Assembly: GCF_026151205.1 (NCBI RefSeq)
Contig: NC_087081.1
Coordinates: forward strand, 15,612,837-15,676,836
DNA: 64,000 nucleotides
DNA from: Bolinopsis microptera
Taxonomy: Eukaryota > Ctenophora > Tentaculata > Lobata > Bolinopsidae
Direction of reading: 5' to 3'
Positions 1-13,459 of the stretch are shown here, one piece after another (within the stretch, counting starts at the first letter, position 1; each line of letters starts with the position of its first letter). The translations under genes were made by a program, and so were the position numbers. The notes beneath the pieces were generated by a model that saw only the letters and a list, made by a program, of their open reading frames with translations, searched no databases and was not told where the DNA came from.

Positions 1-2080
1 GGCATATTAATTGTAACGCGATGCACTACTGGGCCGCGCCGCGCATCAAATAATTCTTCTCGCAAGATGATCGGCGAGATGCACCATTGTGCCTCACCAA
101 GCTGCGAAGGATAGACCATCGACAATCGTGAATCAAGCATAATTAGTGTTCACATTATTTAATATTAAAAACTGATTATAAATATGAATAATTAATTTTA
201 CTTACATATTGTGATTACTTCTTTGTGCCTTGAATAAATTATCACAAACGAATATGATACTTAAATTTTTATTATGTTAGGGAACCACTACATAAAGTAA
301 ATGGCGTCGTAAACTGTTTGCAAGAGGGGAGGGCTCTCGCAAGAACTTCAATCTCAGCCGTTATACATTTGTAGCGCGATGCACTACTGGGGTCGCGCGC
401 GCATCAAATACTGCTTCTCGCAACCAAGTTAATTGGATAAACTGAGTAACTGCGTGCAGCGCATCAGTTACTCAGTGATGCAAGTGTTATAAAAAGGTGA
501 TCGCGTATTCACAGCGTGTTCAAAGCCTTAAACAGGTTGTGTAAACGGCGGTAAAACTGTCACTATTGCACTATAGAAACCTGAAAAAAAAAAGTGGTTA
601 CTGCATACTCGGAGGGAGAAGTGCCAAGATACCTGCGCTACATAGGGACGCCGTTGTCAGCACTGCACGCGCGGCGCACACGAAACCTTCCCATCGGGGT
701 GTTGGATAGATTCTTTTCATGACTTGTGAAACAAAAGCGCGCCCGAAGTGGCGCGACGAAAGCAATAGGTAGGTGAAGTTATTGTACGCTTCAAAAAACA
801 TTGCCAAAATACAAATACAATTGCAACTCCAGTAAACAAAATTCAGCCAATGCACTATGATCAGTGGTAAGAAATCCGCACAAAGTTAAAAATTGCAAAA
901 CTTTTTTCTATCACGTTGCGACTCACGGTCGTTTCACAATGTACCTTTTTCATATATCGTCCTGAGATACAGGGGGGAGCCGCGCAACTTCGTGCGCGGC
1001 TGGTCATACAACGTATGACAATATTTCTTGGTACCTATTATTGTACTTTTGCTAACACTTTCAGTTCTGAACATCACTCGAGCTTCTTGTCATAATTTTA
1101 CATGAATCTATTTATGTTCTATATGTTCGACCTATATAATTTCTTTGACAAATCAGGGGGATAAAAAAAATTTTTACAGATTATCATTTAACACCCTTAA
1201 CTAGGGCATTGGCACTATGCCAATTTAGTTTGGGTCTGTTACGTATCTTTATTTATTAGTTTAAGAGAGTGAAGATATTTCATTTATCAAGGACCAAATT
1301 GACTTTAAATTACAAATGTAACAAGATGTTAGCAAATTTAAGCAACGTTTTATATGAGCCTCAAACAAAATATTAATGTATACCCGAAAGCAAATCCATT
1401 ATTACCATGAACGACGATTAACATTAATTCGACCAAACGATGGGCAACTTGGTGGGAAGTAAAGTATATTTTGTTATGTTCAATTAAGAGGAAATCTACT
1501 TTAATCCTGATATTAATTCTGCCACGTGAGAAATGAAAACTTGTTTAATCTGACGATTTTTTTCTGGTCGAATTTTATTCAATTCCAAAACAAATGAGCA
1601 TACATGAAATGAATATCAATTCTTCTACAGTTAAAATAAACACGTGTCGCCTGTTGTTGTGGTCGAGTTGTTTAATATTGTTCAATATCATTATACAAAA
1701 GTTGGTTTTTTATAATGTAGTCGAATGTTTCCGAGTCACACTCTAGCTGTAATAATCAAAAGTTTGTGGTGAAATTAATAAATATTACGTTAAATTTTTC
1801 GACCAGCGAGTTTTCGAATTATTCTCACTACCAAACTGTAATCTTATAAAAAATCCTGGTTTCAAAATAAAATCAGCGATTGTGCACACTGTTTGAAACT
1901 TCTATGCATTTATCAACATGAGAATCGCAACTACAACCATTGGTCAATACTCCCAATTCTCTTATACTCCACTGGATTCATGGGTTTAGTTTACAGATTA
2001 AAATGAGAGGTGAATTCAATTATTAAACTGCTTCCATACAATAATATTACAAGCGGGGAAAGGAGGTCCTATAAGCGTTT
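1..2080. other. AT-rich non-coding stretch
   Basis: I see no gene here. The longest open frame (85 codons, minus strand, 598-855) has no recognisable domain. A GC-rich motif near 735-755 (core GCGCGCCCG followed by AGTGGCGC) recurs near 57855-57875, so this part may hold a dispersed repeat. The region contains the local repeat pair listed separately. Confidence 0.5.
17..422 (+). repeat. Two direct copies of a ~48-bp CpG-rich sequence
   Basis: A block starting GCGATGCACTACTGGG, containing a GC/CG run and ending near TTCTCGCAA, occurs at about 17-67 and again at about 373-422, about 355 bp apart, with a few substitutions. The first copy lies at the window edge, so a longer array may continue to the left. 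Function unknown. Confidence 0.6.
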
Positions 2081-2084
2081 CTGT

Positions 2085-2372
2085 GGTAACCAGTTGGTAT
2101 GGTAATCAGTTGTTATGGTAACCAGTTGTTTATATGGTAACCAATTGCTGGTGGTACCAGTTGCCTGTGGTAACCCAGTTGTGCTGTGGTAACCAGTTGG
2201 TATGGTAACCAGTTGTTTATATGGTAACCAATTGCCTGTGGTACCAGTTGCTTGTGAAACAGGTTGCTTGTGGTAACCAGTTGGTATGCGTAACCATGTT
2301 GTATGGTAACAGTTGTATGGTAACCAGTTGGTATGGTAACCAGTTGAGTGGTACCAGTTGGTTATGGTAATA
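2085..2372. repeat. Minisatellite of a GGTAACCAGTTG core
   Basis: The core GTGGTAACCAGTTG / ATGGTAACCAGTTG recurs about 15 times with irregular spacing (roughly 14-22 bp), with longer composite units such as GTTTATATGGTAACCAATTG. The copies are imperfect. The minus-strand open frame crossing it (2217-2489) reads repeated QLV/NWLP residues and is a by-product of the repeat. Confidence 0.85.
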
Positions 2373-3019
2373 TGTTTTCTGCATTTTGGACATTTCGTAT
2401 TTTTTCTGTGTTCTACCTCTTCCTTGAGTCCATAAGTTTCTCGAACACATGAAATAAATGATATTAAGGTATCTAATTAATGGGATCATTATTTTATAAC
2501 TGATCTATCAGTGATTGTAAAAGAAAATTCGCCCCAATTAGTAGGTTATATGGTTGAAGCCTAAAATGATTATTAGAAAAAACAATATACGTAGTGTTCT
2601 CCAAGAGTTGATGGGATATTTTCTCTCCACCCATTTTGATCTTTCGTCAATGTTTCTTCTTTCTTCGTTCAGCCTTCTTCTTTCTGTTTCTCATTTTCAT
2701 TTTTGGCCCTTGAAAATTAAGGAGTTAAAAAATCAGTACAATTATAAACTAGCCATGTTTCATTACTTGAGACCTGCAACTAAAACTGTGCAGATGGTTA
2801 TAATGTTATTTCTCATTGACGATTCTGTCAACAACTTTTAAATTTCGATCTACAGAGGCCCAATTAAAACAATGGATTACTTTAAATACTCATGTTTGCG
2901 ACATGATAATCAATTCCATATTAACACCTGGCTATAATTTAAGACAATTAATAATTGTGTAAGGCTTCTCGAATTACCTTCTGCCCCAATTTAAAGTTAA
3001 CCTTACCTCTTACTTGGCA

Positions 3020-3400
3020 TCATGTAGTTAATATTACCTTGTGTCTTACATCTGCATCTGGAATTAACATTAGGTTGTGTCTTACATGTGGAGTTAACAT
3101 TAGCTTGTGTCTTAAATCTGGAGTTAATATTACCTTGTGTCTTACATCTAGAGTTAACATTTATAGGTTGTGTCCTTACATCTGAAGTGTTCACATTAGA
3201 TTGTGTCTAACATATGGAGTTAACTATTATAGGTTGTGTCTTACATCTGCAGGTAACATGTGCTTGTGTTCTTAATTGGTGTTATATACCTTGTGTCTTA
3301 CATCTGGATGTTAACATTACCTTGTGTCTAGAGTTATCATTATGTTATATAACCGTACATCTGGAGTTAAACGCTACATTAAACCTTACATCTAAAGTTA
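3020..3400. repeat. Minisatellite, ~28-bp unit (CTTGTGTCTTACATCTGGAG)
   Basis: About 12-14 tandem copies of a unit of about 27-30 bp built on CTTGTGTCTTACATCTGGAG then TTAACATTA. The copies degrade toward the right end. Open frames on both strands read the repeat (NITLCLTS on plus) and are not credited as genes. Confidence 0.85.
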
Positions 3401-6229
3401 ACCATTATCCTTTACCCTATCATGTACCTTACATTCTTATTCGGTTTATTCGACATTCATTATTATTAATGAACTTTGCCTGATAAAACAGTGTAGTTCG
3501 CATAAAATAGAACTTTGTTTAAAATTCCAACTCCGGGGTATAAACTGAATTGCAGCGATTACAACAGAGTAGCTGTTCCTCAACTCCTGACGATAGGCGA
3601 CCTATTCAGTAGGTTCACCTAACAAATAAAATGCGTGCGGTATTCGAAAGAAAGTAGAACGTATCATAGCTTTTCATATATTTGCCCAAATGCCGAATTT
3701 AATCACGATATTTTTTCGTAATACATATGGACATATTTGAGTTTGAGGATATGGTAAATATATGTACGTGACCCTATTAGTTAACTCTTTGGCGTAAACA
3801 ATAATATTATATTACATACCACTTTATTTTAATTTTAATCATTTCTAATGAGCAGGACTCTACCCGTGGATTTCACAATTTTTAGGATGCATTTAACATA
3901 ATTCTGCTTTATTACCAGAACGAAATGACGATACAAAATTAAAACTTGAAAACACTTGTAATTGAAATTATTTCTGACACGGTTATTACTCAGGTTTAGT
4001 AACGTGTGTTAAATTAAATATCTTTTCCAGGTTACTCATGTTTAAAGCTGAGTAACAAAAGTAAAAATGAGCTATTTCTTTGAATCAAATTTATAATTGA
4101 AGAGGTGCACTGCCTTTGAAACTGCCATTAAATTATCTATATGTATTTGGTCGTATTGAAAATATGATATTTCCTGGATCCCGAAGCTAAACAGTTTTTA
4201 TTTTTGAAAGAATTCTTCTCATAACCAATTGTATTTTTTTGATTACACCTGACCGTTCATTTGGACATTTTTTAGCCTCTGTGAAAAATGAGAACCTAAG
4301 AGGAAGCTAGTAATCTGTTCGAGTAATGTTAAAAGATCCTCGTGTGAGATTTTTCAAATGTAACATACAGATAAGAAGTCTATGCAGGTACCCAGACTTA
4401 ATGACAAAAACAAAGCTTTATTCATAGGCATCGCAAACAGAGGATTAATGCTTCATTGTGGCAGCAGACCGTTGCTAACCAAGTTATACCAAGGATTTCA
4501 AAACAAAGGCCATTATGCCATTAGAAAAAAAACTATGGCATGGTGCTCAGTCATATCGACGCCAACGAACTTGTGAGAAGCTGGAGTTTGGTTTTATTTC
4601 ACAATCTTTACAGTGTGCTACCACAAGGCGTAGATGGAATTCTTGAAATGTACGTTTTGCTGTTAATATTATTCCAACTCGTTTTCTAAGCTCTCAACGA
4701 TCCAATCGTGACATCTGCTCGCAGAACAGAAAGCCATCGACTCTACTCCTGTGATTTCTGTGGAATGCCATACTATGTTTTTTTTTAATGAATACCATAC
4801 TAACTTTTTTTTATTTAATTACTTTCAAATTTTTACAGAGGTACAGCAATAGATGAATATAAATTAGAATCGTTCAAAATATCGCCCCCCAATCTGTAAA
4901 ATATGATGGGCACCCAAACCGGTAAACACATGTGAACTATGTCCGCAGTAACTTGGACCAATACTTGGACGACTTCTCCTGAATTGGTATACTTTCGGAC
5001 TTTATTTGATTGGACATTATTGGACACTGGGGCCCTTGCGTTCATTTAATTTCCGTTTAAATAAATTCTGATAAGGTAGTTAAATTACAATACTGTTCAT
5101 GAATGCCTTCGAAGCGTCATTTTAATGTCCGTTAAAAATTATGTCCGTTCACGTAATGTCCAGTTGAGTAACGTCCGATAAGGTTTATATAGTAACTTTG
5201 TGATTATGATATGATTAGTGAGTACTGCTACAGCTTTTAAAAAATGTTTGATTATTGCCAATTTCGTCAGCAATAATCTTTATAATGCCATAATATGTGA
5301 TTCTCTGGGCACAATGGCGGAGAACCCATATCTTATTTGACACGTGACGATGATCAAACTCCAGCCATTGGCAACCAATACCTGAGATCACTGTACGATA
5401 CACTGCATCGTGCATGAAAAAACAAGCATGGACACCTTCCATCAATATACCAATCTCTTTTTGGATAAACACTTCTTTGTGTAGCATTTATATTCAAATT
5501 TTTCCAAAATAAGCATACGTTGCAACCAGAAATCCTTTCACTTGTTTAGTTTAGAAGTTACATTAGGAAAACTTCGCACGAATCATGAATTGTTTCAGAT
5601 TGGAGTTTAAGGACGCAACCTCTGTTCGCCAACATGATATCGGAACTGTAACTCTGTCAGGCGATGAGGGACGTTGTATGTTACACCTCGTTAGCAAACA
5701 AATGGAGAGGAGAAGACAGGTCAGTATGTAGCGGGGAAATTGGCCGGTTTATTATTTAAACACGCAGACAGTTAGGTCTATTATGTCAGAACAAGAGTAT
5801 TATACACATTGACCGGCGAATGATAGGTACTTCAGAAGCAATGAAAAAATAACAATCTATTAGATAAAATGAGTCATATGTTACTTTCAGCCGGAGCCAT
5901 CATAAGTGACATAAATCTAAAAGTAGTGTGGTTGTTTCTAAATATAAACTCAAACTTGAAAAGGAAACTGCGTGAAATATGAAAACATCATAAAAGGACC
6001 AATTTATTTAAAAAAATAATTTATGGAAAGCCCCCTCAGACAAAATAAACATCAATTATGCAATAAAGGATCTTAAAAGGGTTTGTACTTTCATTCCTGA
6101 GGTGCGGAGGGAATTAAGGCATGTATATATCGGGTGCTCCTTTTAACATCTAAACTACTAGGATTTGATTTTCTAGGATACACACTGAAAACACTATTTG
6201 TTAAAATGTTCCTTCTGAGTCAGTCCATG
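3401..6229. other. No recognisable gene; unresolved short ORFs
   Basis: AT-rich DNA. Short frames at 4382-4576 (plus) and 5215-5487 (minus, 90 codons) show no family I recognise, and no splice-linked partner exons were found. Around 4980-5190 several copies of ATGTCCGTT / GTCCG-type words occur, listed separately. Confidence 0.4.
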
Positions 6230-8045
6230 CTCTATTATGGAGGTGGAAGTCCTACGAGTTTTGAGTCATAAATCCGTGTCCCTTTTGCACACTGATGATC
6301 TTGTATAGAATGCTCTTCTGTGTTCGCCAAACCTACCGTAGCATTCTGGTGGATTTCCTACGTATGGTTTCTCACACGTTTACATATGTCAAATATATGA
6401 TGTTGTAAGTGATGCTTTGTACCTGGGTGTGGTTTTTACCCGTTTCCCATTGAATGCTGATTTGTGTAGCACTATCAATAGACTCACACGTTGCACAGTT
6501 TTCTTTCTACACGGCCTTGTTTGACCATGCTTATTCCCAGAGCTATTTCTTGTACCTTAACCAACGGCTTTTGAGGTTTGCTTCCTGTTTTTTGACAAAT
6601 TGGAAGGAACTTTTGGCCATTCATTTTTTCTTCAAGGGTGTTACTCTGTTGTTTTGAGGTCACTCAGGTTACAAAAACTTCTAGGTCTTCTTTAAGTTAT
6701 CCTCATTACATTTCACTGTGGGTGACAATGTCAGAGTACTTCCGTAGTTGAGACACCTTATTGGTAGGATCTCTGGCTTCAGTGTGTTGTCCTGGGGAGT
6801 CTTCGTTCAAGGTTTCTTTTCGGAGTTGAGATCTTTTTTGCTAATGTTGTTCTCCATTTTTGAGGGATAAGCAGCTGCCTTGGAATGCTTGCTTAATTCA
6901 ACTCAATCTGGAAGTTTCCAGTCGTTTTGTGAGTTGCTTATTCTCCTGAGTCTGATAACTGGCTTGTAAAAACTATTCCACTATAAATGTTGGTTTGCAT
7001 CTGTGCCATACACCTGCATAACTCTCCTGCCTAGCCTCGATAGCAGCCCCCGCCACTTGGATCTACTCCGCGCGTCCTTGATATGGAGGTCAGTTTGTAA
7101 GTTTCCTCAGGGTCGAAACAAAAACTCGTATCTAGAAAAGCCACAGGGCGTGCCAACTTCCTTCCATTTGGGATGCGTCAATGAGTAGCCATATTCTTTC
7201 AAGGATTTGTTTACATCGGAAATCCATGGTCAAATTTCCTTTCAGTGCTGTTAAGAGACCTGCACCATCGTCAATGTACCGTTACAGTCCTGATCTCTTC
7301 ATCATGTCAGTGTTACTGTAAACGCATTTGTTCATTCACATAAAAACAGTTATGTTAGGCCAACTGCACACACAGGACTTCCACCTGTAGGCACTCCGTT
7401 CTTTTTGGACCGTACCACTTGTCTTCGAAGCATCAATAGAGGAATCTAGATGATTATCAACGAGGGTCGACCAGCCAATCACTGAGTGCTGGTGTTCCAG
7501 TCTGGTCTGGTGGTAGGTATTCATTGCATGATGAACGGCTTTGTCGAACATTGGATACCCTGTTAAAGAGGGTGGATTATGGGTGTAGAACCGAGCTACA
7601 AATTTGTTTCAAAGTAAGTTTGTAGTTAGTTACTATGATTATTCAAAATATTAGTGGAAAGCTTGAACGAATTTGATTTTGAAATGCATCAAGTCTGATA
7701 GATTTACTTAATTAATGTTACAGGAGTTGGTTAGATTTGAAACGGATGTACCTTTTGTAATTGAGTTTTGTGGAGTGTGACGAAGGTGATAAGAAACATA
7801 TCAGACTGTATTATATCTTGGAAATTTCTTCTTCTGTGATCACCAGAAATGATATCTGGCTGCAATGCAAAAGGTACATCGTAGTTATTATTCTTGGAAA
7901 AATAATCTGGATAATTATCGGACTTTTCTTTGAAAGGAGTCTTTATAGGGAACCCTATATGGCGTTCTTTTTTATGTCCGTTCAAATATAGTCCGTTCAA
8001 ATAAAGTCCGTCCAAGTTTAAGTCCAAGTAACCAGTATAGGTCAT
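4975..8045. repeat. Dispersed GTCCGTTCAA-type short repeats
   Basis: Clusters of a short word near TGTCCGTTCAAATAAAGTCCG occur at about 4985-5190 and 7970-8035. A related string (AAAGTCCGATAAGGTAGTTT) is part of the 1.1-kb repeat units at 24.19, 25.61, 26.70 and 27.82 kb. This suggests fragments of one old element scattered through the window. No ends or target duplications were identified. Confidence 0.4.
6230..7560 (-). pseudogene. Decayed reverse transcriptase, possible GIY-YIG tail
   Basis: Read on the minus strand in shifting frames, this holds RT palm motifs: GVPTGGSP at about 7375-7397 (motif B region), then RYIDDGAG at about 7258-7281 (the catalytic YxDD motif C), then a segment resembling the post-palm region (VAFLDTSFCFD near 7115-7150). 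Further on, near 6345-6395, reads YVGN followed by RFGEHRRAF, like the GIY-YIG nuclease found in Penelope-type elements. Multiple stops and frameshifts separate these pieces, so the copy is dead. The combination of GVPTGGS and RYIDDGAG is familiar from RT proteins in invertebrate genomes. The RT assignment is fairly secure; the nuclease is tentative. Confidence 0.6.
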
Positions 8046-8138
8046 TAGTATTACACCCTCTCAACGGGTGTCAGCTTCAAATGTATTGTGAGAATAGAAA
8101 TATTGTAGCTAGTTATATATATCCAATTCAGAACCAGT

Positions 8139-11100
8139 ATGCTTACATTGAAGACATGGCGGGTTTCCTCAAGTACTAATGCCCTCGCCCAGGAGGGAAA
8201 ACGAAGAGGAAGTTCAAGTGCACAACACGGAAGAGTTTTACTCTACATTGGTATGTCCGTTTTTCAGCAATGTTATTGCTCTGAGGACCCTACTAATATA
8301 AGGGCTTGTGACACAAGGTTGGACGGTTTCATGAACGTTATAGGGGATAATATATTATGTGAAAATTTATTGTGTCGGAGCGATGATTGATAGATTTAAA
8401 TAATTTCACTTGCAAGCTAAGAAAATACGCATGGCTTTGTGATGGTCAACAACACTGTGAGAATAAACATGGATGAACTGAATTGTGCAGATAAAAACAA
8501 CATTACGCAGTGGACTAGCAGTAGATCCTCGTTTATATGTAATGATATATGTGAAACTAATACCTGTGAGGACGAAGCGTATTGTAATGGTTGATTTTAT
8601 GGAATGTATTGTAAATACACAGGTTATAACTCTGTCATTCTCACCGAATTACGTACTCCTGGTGATGTATGTGTATCTTACGAAATATGATGATGGAGAG
8701 GATCAGGTTCAACTGCACAACTACTGACCAAACCAAAGAATAATTGTTAAAAGTTCATTGAGTCCTGGTAAACTTTTGCTGGTTAACATTCACCAAGGGG
8801 CACGCCCACCCCCCCCCCCTGTCCTACTAAGCAGAAAAAAATGCTCATTATTGTGCAGACGAAGATCTAAAGAAATATCAAACAATTGTACAGACCAAGC
8901 TAGGGAAGGAGGATCGTGCACTATAAATGGATACAAGGTCAACTATGTCTAAAATATGTGATTTGAACGAAGACAAGAATGTTCAAATTTGCGTTGATCA
9001 CCTTAGGAAATGAATGTAGTGACATTTCAAAATCGTGTCTAAATAACACAATACACGTGATGTGGTGAGCAACTTTCGGGATTGGCAAGACTGATTGTGA
9101 AACAAAACCCAATCTGTCACTATCAAACTGAAAAAAACACTGCCCTAAGAAAAGTTGGGAAAGCAGGCGAATTGGACGTTTTCCTTAACCTGGATACGCG
9201 GGGACGGTATAGAGGCGACTGTGTGAATGAATGGTTATTGAGAACTGGAAATTCTGGCCAACATGTGGAAAAGGTAAGTCCCGAACGAAAGATTAGTAAC
9301 AGCATAAACGTGCCGAAAAACGTTATCCTGTGCCCCTCAGGAGATCCTGGATACGTCGAATTGAACGATCTAGTGACGGAATTGAAACATTGGTAATGTG
9401 GAAACAAATGTGGTTCATTGTCCCAACTTCCTCGGACATCTTCACTTCAGTCTCAAGGCAAAGGAAATGGCTTTGTCAAGCAGCTGTCATTTTGCATGAA
9501 AGGTCTTAGGCGTATCAAAAAATCTTAAAAAAGGGATAACTGCCACACAAAGCTTTTCGATTTCCAGATCATCACTTTTTTTTGGGTGGACACGAAAACA
9601 GAGTTGCATCTCCATGAAGTAACAGATTGTGAGCATATGTTCGGGGAACAATATGTCTTTACTAGCTGCACAGAAAATTGTTAAAAACTCAGCTTGCCCT
9701 GAAGAAACCGGCCCAAAATACGAAGCCTGTCCAATCAATACCTAATAGGATAGGAACCTTGTAATAACAAATATCTGGTTTCTTCACCAAATCACGTGAA
9801 AAACGTTATTCACGAATAGTATTTTGTGTGCGATAATAATCGTCACATGCATTAAATTACTCTCTCAAGTATGTTGACTTGATTGATAATTGCGGCGACG
9901 ATCGGATGAGTAGGCATGTACCAATGGTTTTCACATGCAAACTCTGCTCGTATCATTACAAAAGTTCAAACCTGATAATGGGATATTCGATTGCTTCGAA
10001 TGTCTGACGAATGTAATCTGGAGTGCTCAAACAGATACTGGGAAATTTAGCTCTAAAAAAGTAAGTCATTGATATAGGGGGGCTTATCGGTTGTGGCAAA
10101 TTATCGTTAAGGTAAAGAATCGTAGGATCTCTAAATCATGCAGGAACATCTGTTTGCCTTGGTAACAAATCCTAATAATCTTAATATCTTTGGGAGGAAC
10201 TTCTAGTAGGTTGCTATTTATTGGGTGTTAGTACAATATGACGCAGTTATTTTCAAGAAAGATATCGTAAAGTCAACTCCGAATGGTTGGTCTAGCTTTC
10301 CGTGCTCCACGATAGGTGTTGTCAGTACCATAGGATCGATATCTTTGTTGCTATGGCGGGATTGGAGCACCATTAGGGCTAAATGGAATACAGGGGTTCA
10401 CTCAGAGTCCCAGGCGAAGTCACATTGTAAAATCTCTTTAAGGGTGCCTAGGGGTTCTTAGCATCCTTCATGACATCTTGCCAGCATTGCTATCACACAA
10501 TAATTAGTTTTATTTGAAAACTTTTTTGGAAATGGATACAAATTTGCGGCTGAGCTCAACTTTTCATCGGAACCCAAAACAATACAAGAAAGTCTCGCAG
10601 TCCTGAAGCTTTCTATGACGGATGAAAGTAAAAAAACCTGAGTTGGGAGACGATCTAAAGTGTACCGTGGATGTTCTCCCATGATGTAGGAGATCCAGAC
10701 CACACCGGCCTACGGTCACAAAGCTTGATTTCTACGGAAATGACGGAGTCTGCGTTTAAGTATTTTGTAGACAAACATGACCCCCAGAGAAACTTCGTTA
10801 TGGGCGATACTCGCAGTAACTTTGTCTGCTTCCTATCATTTCAATATCCTTTACATTCTGATAGCTATTGTCTCCAGAGATCTCAAAAAGGTCTCTTACT
10901 ATTGGCGAACAATCGACAAAATGAGTGACGAAAACGAAAATTACTCGAAGGATAACAATTTTCATCACTACTGACTTCTGTTGTTTGGTGCCTTTCATCG
11001 TTATTGTGTGTTGCACTCCCTAGAAGTTATTGATGCAACTCCATGTTACGGTGTCTCAAATGTATATCTGCAATAAAATTCCCGTGATAAACCCCATTCC

Positions 11101-11290
11101 TTTATGACGATTTGTACAGAATTATTTCAATAGCACTATTCAATCACTTTCACCAGAATGTACCTCAGCCATTTACCAAACTATCATCGCACGTCTCCCT
11201 ATGCTCACACTGAAGATATCGAGATGGAAGCAGATAGAATGTTCGAAAGAGAGAACCTGGATGCACCTACTGGTTTGTCCTCGGTACAAA
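8139..11290 (+). pseudogene. Relic of GRL101-like receptor (LDLa ectodomain + 7TM GPCR)
   Basis: No long frame is open, but successive pieces in all three plus frames match, in order, the GRL101-like receptor family of invertebrates. A Cys-rich LDL-receptor class A-like part comes first (CEDEAYCNG near 8560-8600, YDDGEDQVQ near 8687-8712). The juxtamembrane ectodomain follows: GDCVNEW near 9216, ENWKFWPTCG near 9240-9270, NVILCPSGDPGYVELNDL near 9320-9373, and DCEHMFGEQYVFTSCTENC near 9623-9680, followed after a +1 shift by KNSACPEETGPKYEACP. NCGDD near 9890 suggests another LDLa module. The 7TM part is weaker: a segment at 10225-10420, then TDFCCLVPFIVIVCC near 10974-11018 (TM6-like) and KIPVINPI near 11077-11100 (the TM7 NPxxY region). 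Many stops and single-base shifts across 3 kb mean it cannot encode a receptor. Exon boundaries were not resolved. Confidence 0.65.
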
Positions 11291-11489
11291 ACATTAAAAA
11301 GTGACGGACCGTAAAACAACAGCAGATCTAGATATTCGAAGTTAACCTAGTCTTCAGGAACCAAGCTCGAGATAAAGGAGCAGAATTATCTTCAGCAATA
11401 GTACAGGGCGAGGACGGATGTGCTTGGTTGACAGAACCATTTGGTGACGTGATAGCTTGAGGTACATTATCCCATCTGTGCAGCAGGAG

Positions 11490-12095
11490 ACAAAATCCGA
11501 AGTCTCTCAACCATCTACAAAGATTCCAGAGATTCACAAAGGAACAAATAAGGGTGGATTAGTGTCGGAAACTAAACACAATCACGTATTGCTGAGGTGC
11601 ATCTTCGGAAGGCGAATGAGCAAGACAATATCCCGAATTTACTCTCAAACCCATAAATAAAGCTCCAGATATTTCACAAAGGTACAAATATTGTGGGTGT
11701 TTGGAGTCGGAACTAACACAACACGATATTTTATTGCTGAGGTGCACCTTCAGGAAGGCCAGCATGGAGCAGAGACAGATCCGAATTTATCTTCTCAAAC
11801 CATCCACAAAGATCCAGAGATTCACAAAGGTACAAAAATGGTGGGGTTTAGAGTCGGAACTAACACAACCAGATTATTGCTGAGGTGCACCTTCAGGAAG
11901 GCCAGCATGAGCAGCGCAAGATCCGGAATTCATCATTCAAACTATTAATACAGATGCAGTGGTCTCAAAGATATAGCGATGTCGAAGGTTTAGAGCTGCG
12001 ACTAACGGAAAACGTTATTGCTAGGTGCTTTCTGAGGAGGGCAACACAGAAAACGAATCTGAAATTGCTCTCAAATCATGGTCAAAGAATCTGAG
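11490..12095. repeat. Tandem repeat, ~143-bp unit, four copies
   Basis: Four imperfect copies aligned on the words GATTCACAAAGG / TTTCACAAAGG / GATTCACAAAGG / TCTCAAAGAT at about 11529, 11668, 11816 and 11959. Each is followed by a GTCGGAACTAACACA-like word and GCTGAGGTGCACCTTC. The spacing of 140-148 bp is not a multiple of three. The short open frames across it repeat the same peptide words and are repeat-derived. Confidence 0.85.
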
Positions 12096-13459
12096 ATTTA
12101 AGATCTTAATCAGAGTTAACTTCGTGGTATAGTTTCGAAAACTTTTGTGGGATATTTAGCTGAGAGTGAGTTTTTTGTTTATGTTAACTGAAAACTGTAA
12201 GTAAAGTAAAATGTATGATCTTATGCAATATGCAGTGAACCTCTTTATACTGGGCTTATAGGGGAAACGGAAAATGCACGGTACAGCCAAAAACTTGGTA
12301 TAGAGAGTTCCATGACCTAATCCCTTAACCTCAAATAACATACCATGTCTTGTTTGCAATGGATACAATTCGATATGCAGTATGACTTACATAATCAATA
12401 ATCACGAATTCTCCAACCCAGGGGGGACTTAGATCGGGGTAAAAATGAGCACGGGGTAATTGTATAGAGTTCGCGGTATAGACATTTTTACTGTGATATA
12501 TTTTTGGTTCACTGTACATGTAAGTGTTCATGCTCGTTTTAAAAGTATGGATATTCTATTTATATATAGATATGGAGTCCTGATGTCAATGACTTTCGGA
12601 AAAAACTTGATGGGAATTTATGGTTTACCGTTTTAAGAAATATGCTAAAAAAATTAGTAATTTTGAATTCCGTATAATTGATTATTTGTAATTCAATTAT
12701 TTCTTGTGTAGACGAATTTTATAAATCTTATTGAAGATTTAGGATATTCAGTTTTATCATAAAAGATAAACTTTGTAAAGTTTTATTTTGACTTGAATAT
12801 GGATCGCTTTAAGAGCAAATAACAATCAAGTTCTTATTTTTAAGTCATTGGGTTCTTCCAATCTCGAAAAGTTTAAAAGCTCATTTTCAAGTAGTATTAG
12901 TAAGCTCGTTTGAAATATAATGAAACTGTAAATATCGTGATATGCATTATGCATATGTTATAATATTGTGTATATAGAAGTTATTGATTATTTTCTTATT
13001 TTATTCCTCCTTATTCCGCTCTTTTGAAAAAATTCAATGTTTTATTTTGTTAATGACTGGATTTTTCCTTACCTGATTTGGTTTTAATCCGAAATTTTCC
13101 GAATCGGGTCCTGGTTCCGACGATCAGTGCTGTACAAAACTAAGTTTTTTAGTTTCTTTCCCTTTTTCACCACATTATTTGATTATTCTTTTTACTCCGA
13201 AAAAAACTAGACTCCTAAAAAATACACGGATAAATAACAAGTAACTGCATACACGGAAATGTGTTGTAGATCTTTAATATAGAGGGTCAGAATATAACCC
13301 GACGAAAGTAAGAAAAAACGTGTAACTGGTTGCAAGAACCAATAACTATAAGACATTTCTCAACGAAGTGTTCTTGGACGATTGTTCAGTTGTGGTAATT
13401 TTCTAAAATCTGTAGCAGAAATCTGCAGCAGATCACGGAAAAAATCCTCAAGGATTTTG
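12096..13459. other. AT-rich non-coding stretch
   Basis: Very AT-rich, with no recognisable gene, RNA or element end. It separates the 143-bp tandem repeat from the Penelope-like relic. Confidence 0.5.

Noticed and set aside
598-855. 85-codon minus-strand frame
   Set aside because: No domain, and part of it matches a dispersed GC-rich motif seen again near 57.86 kb.
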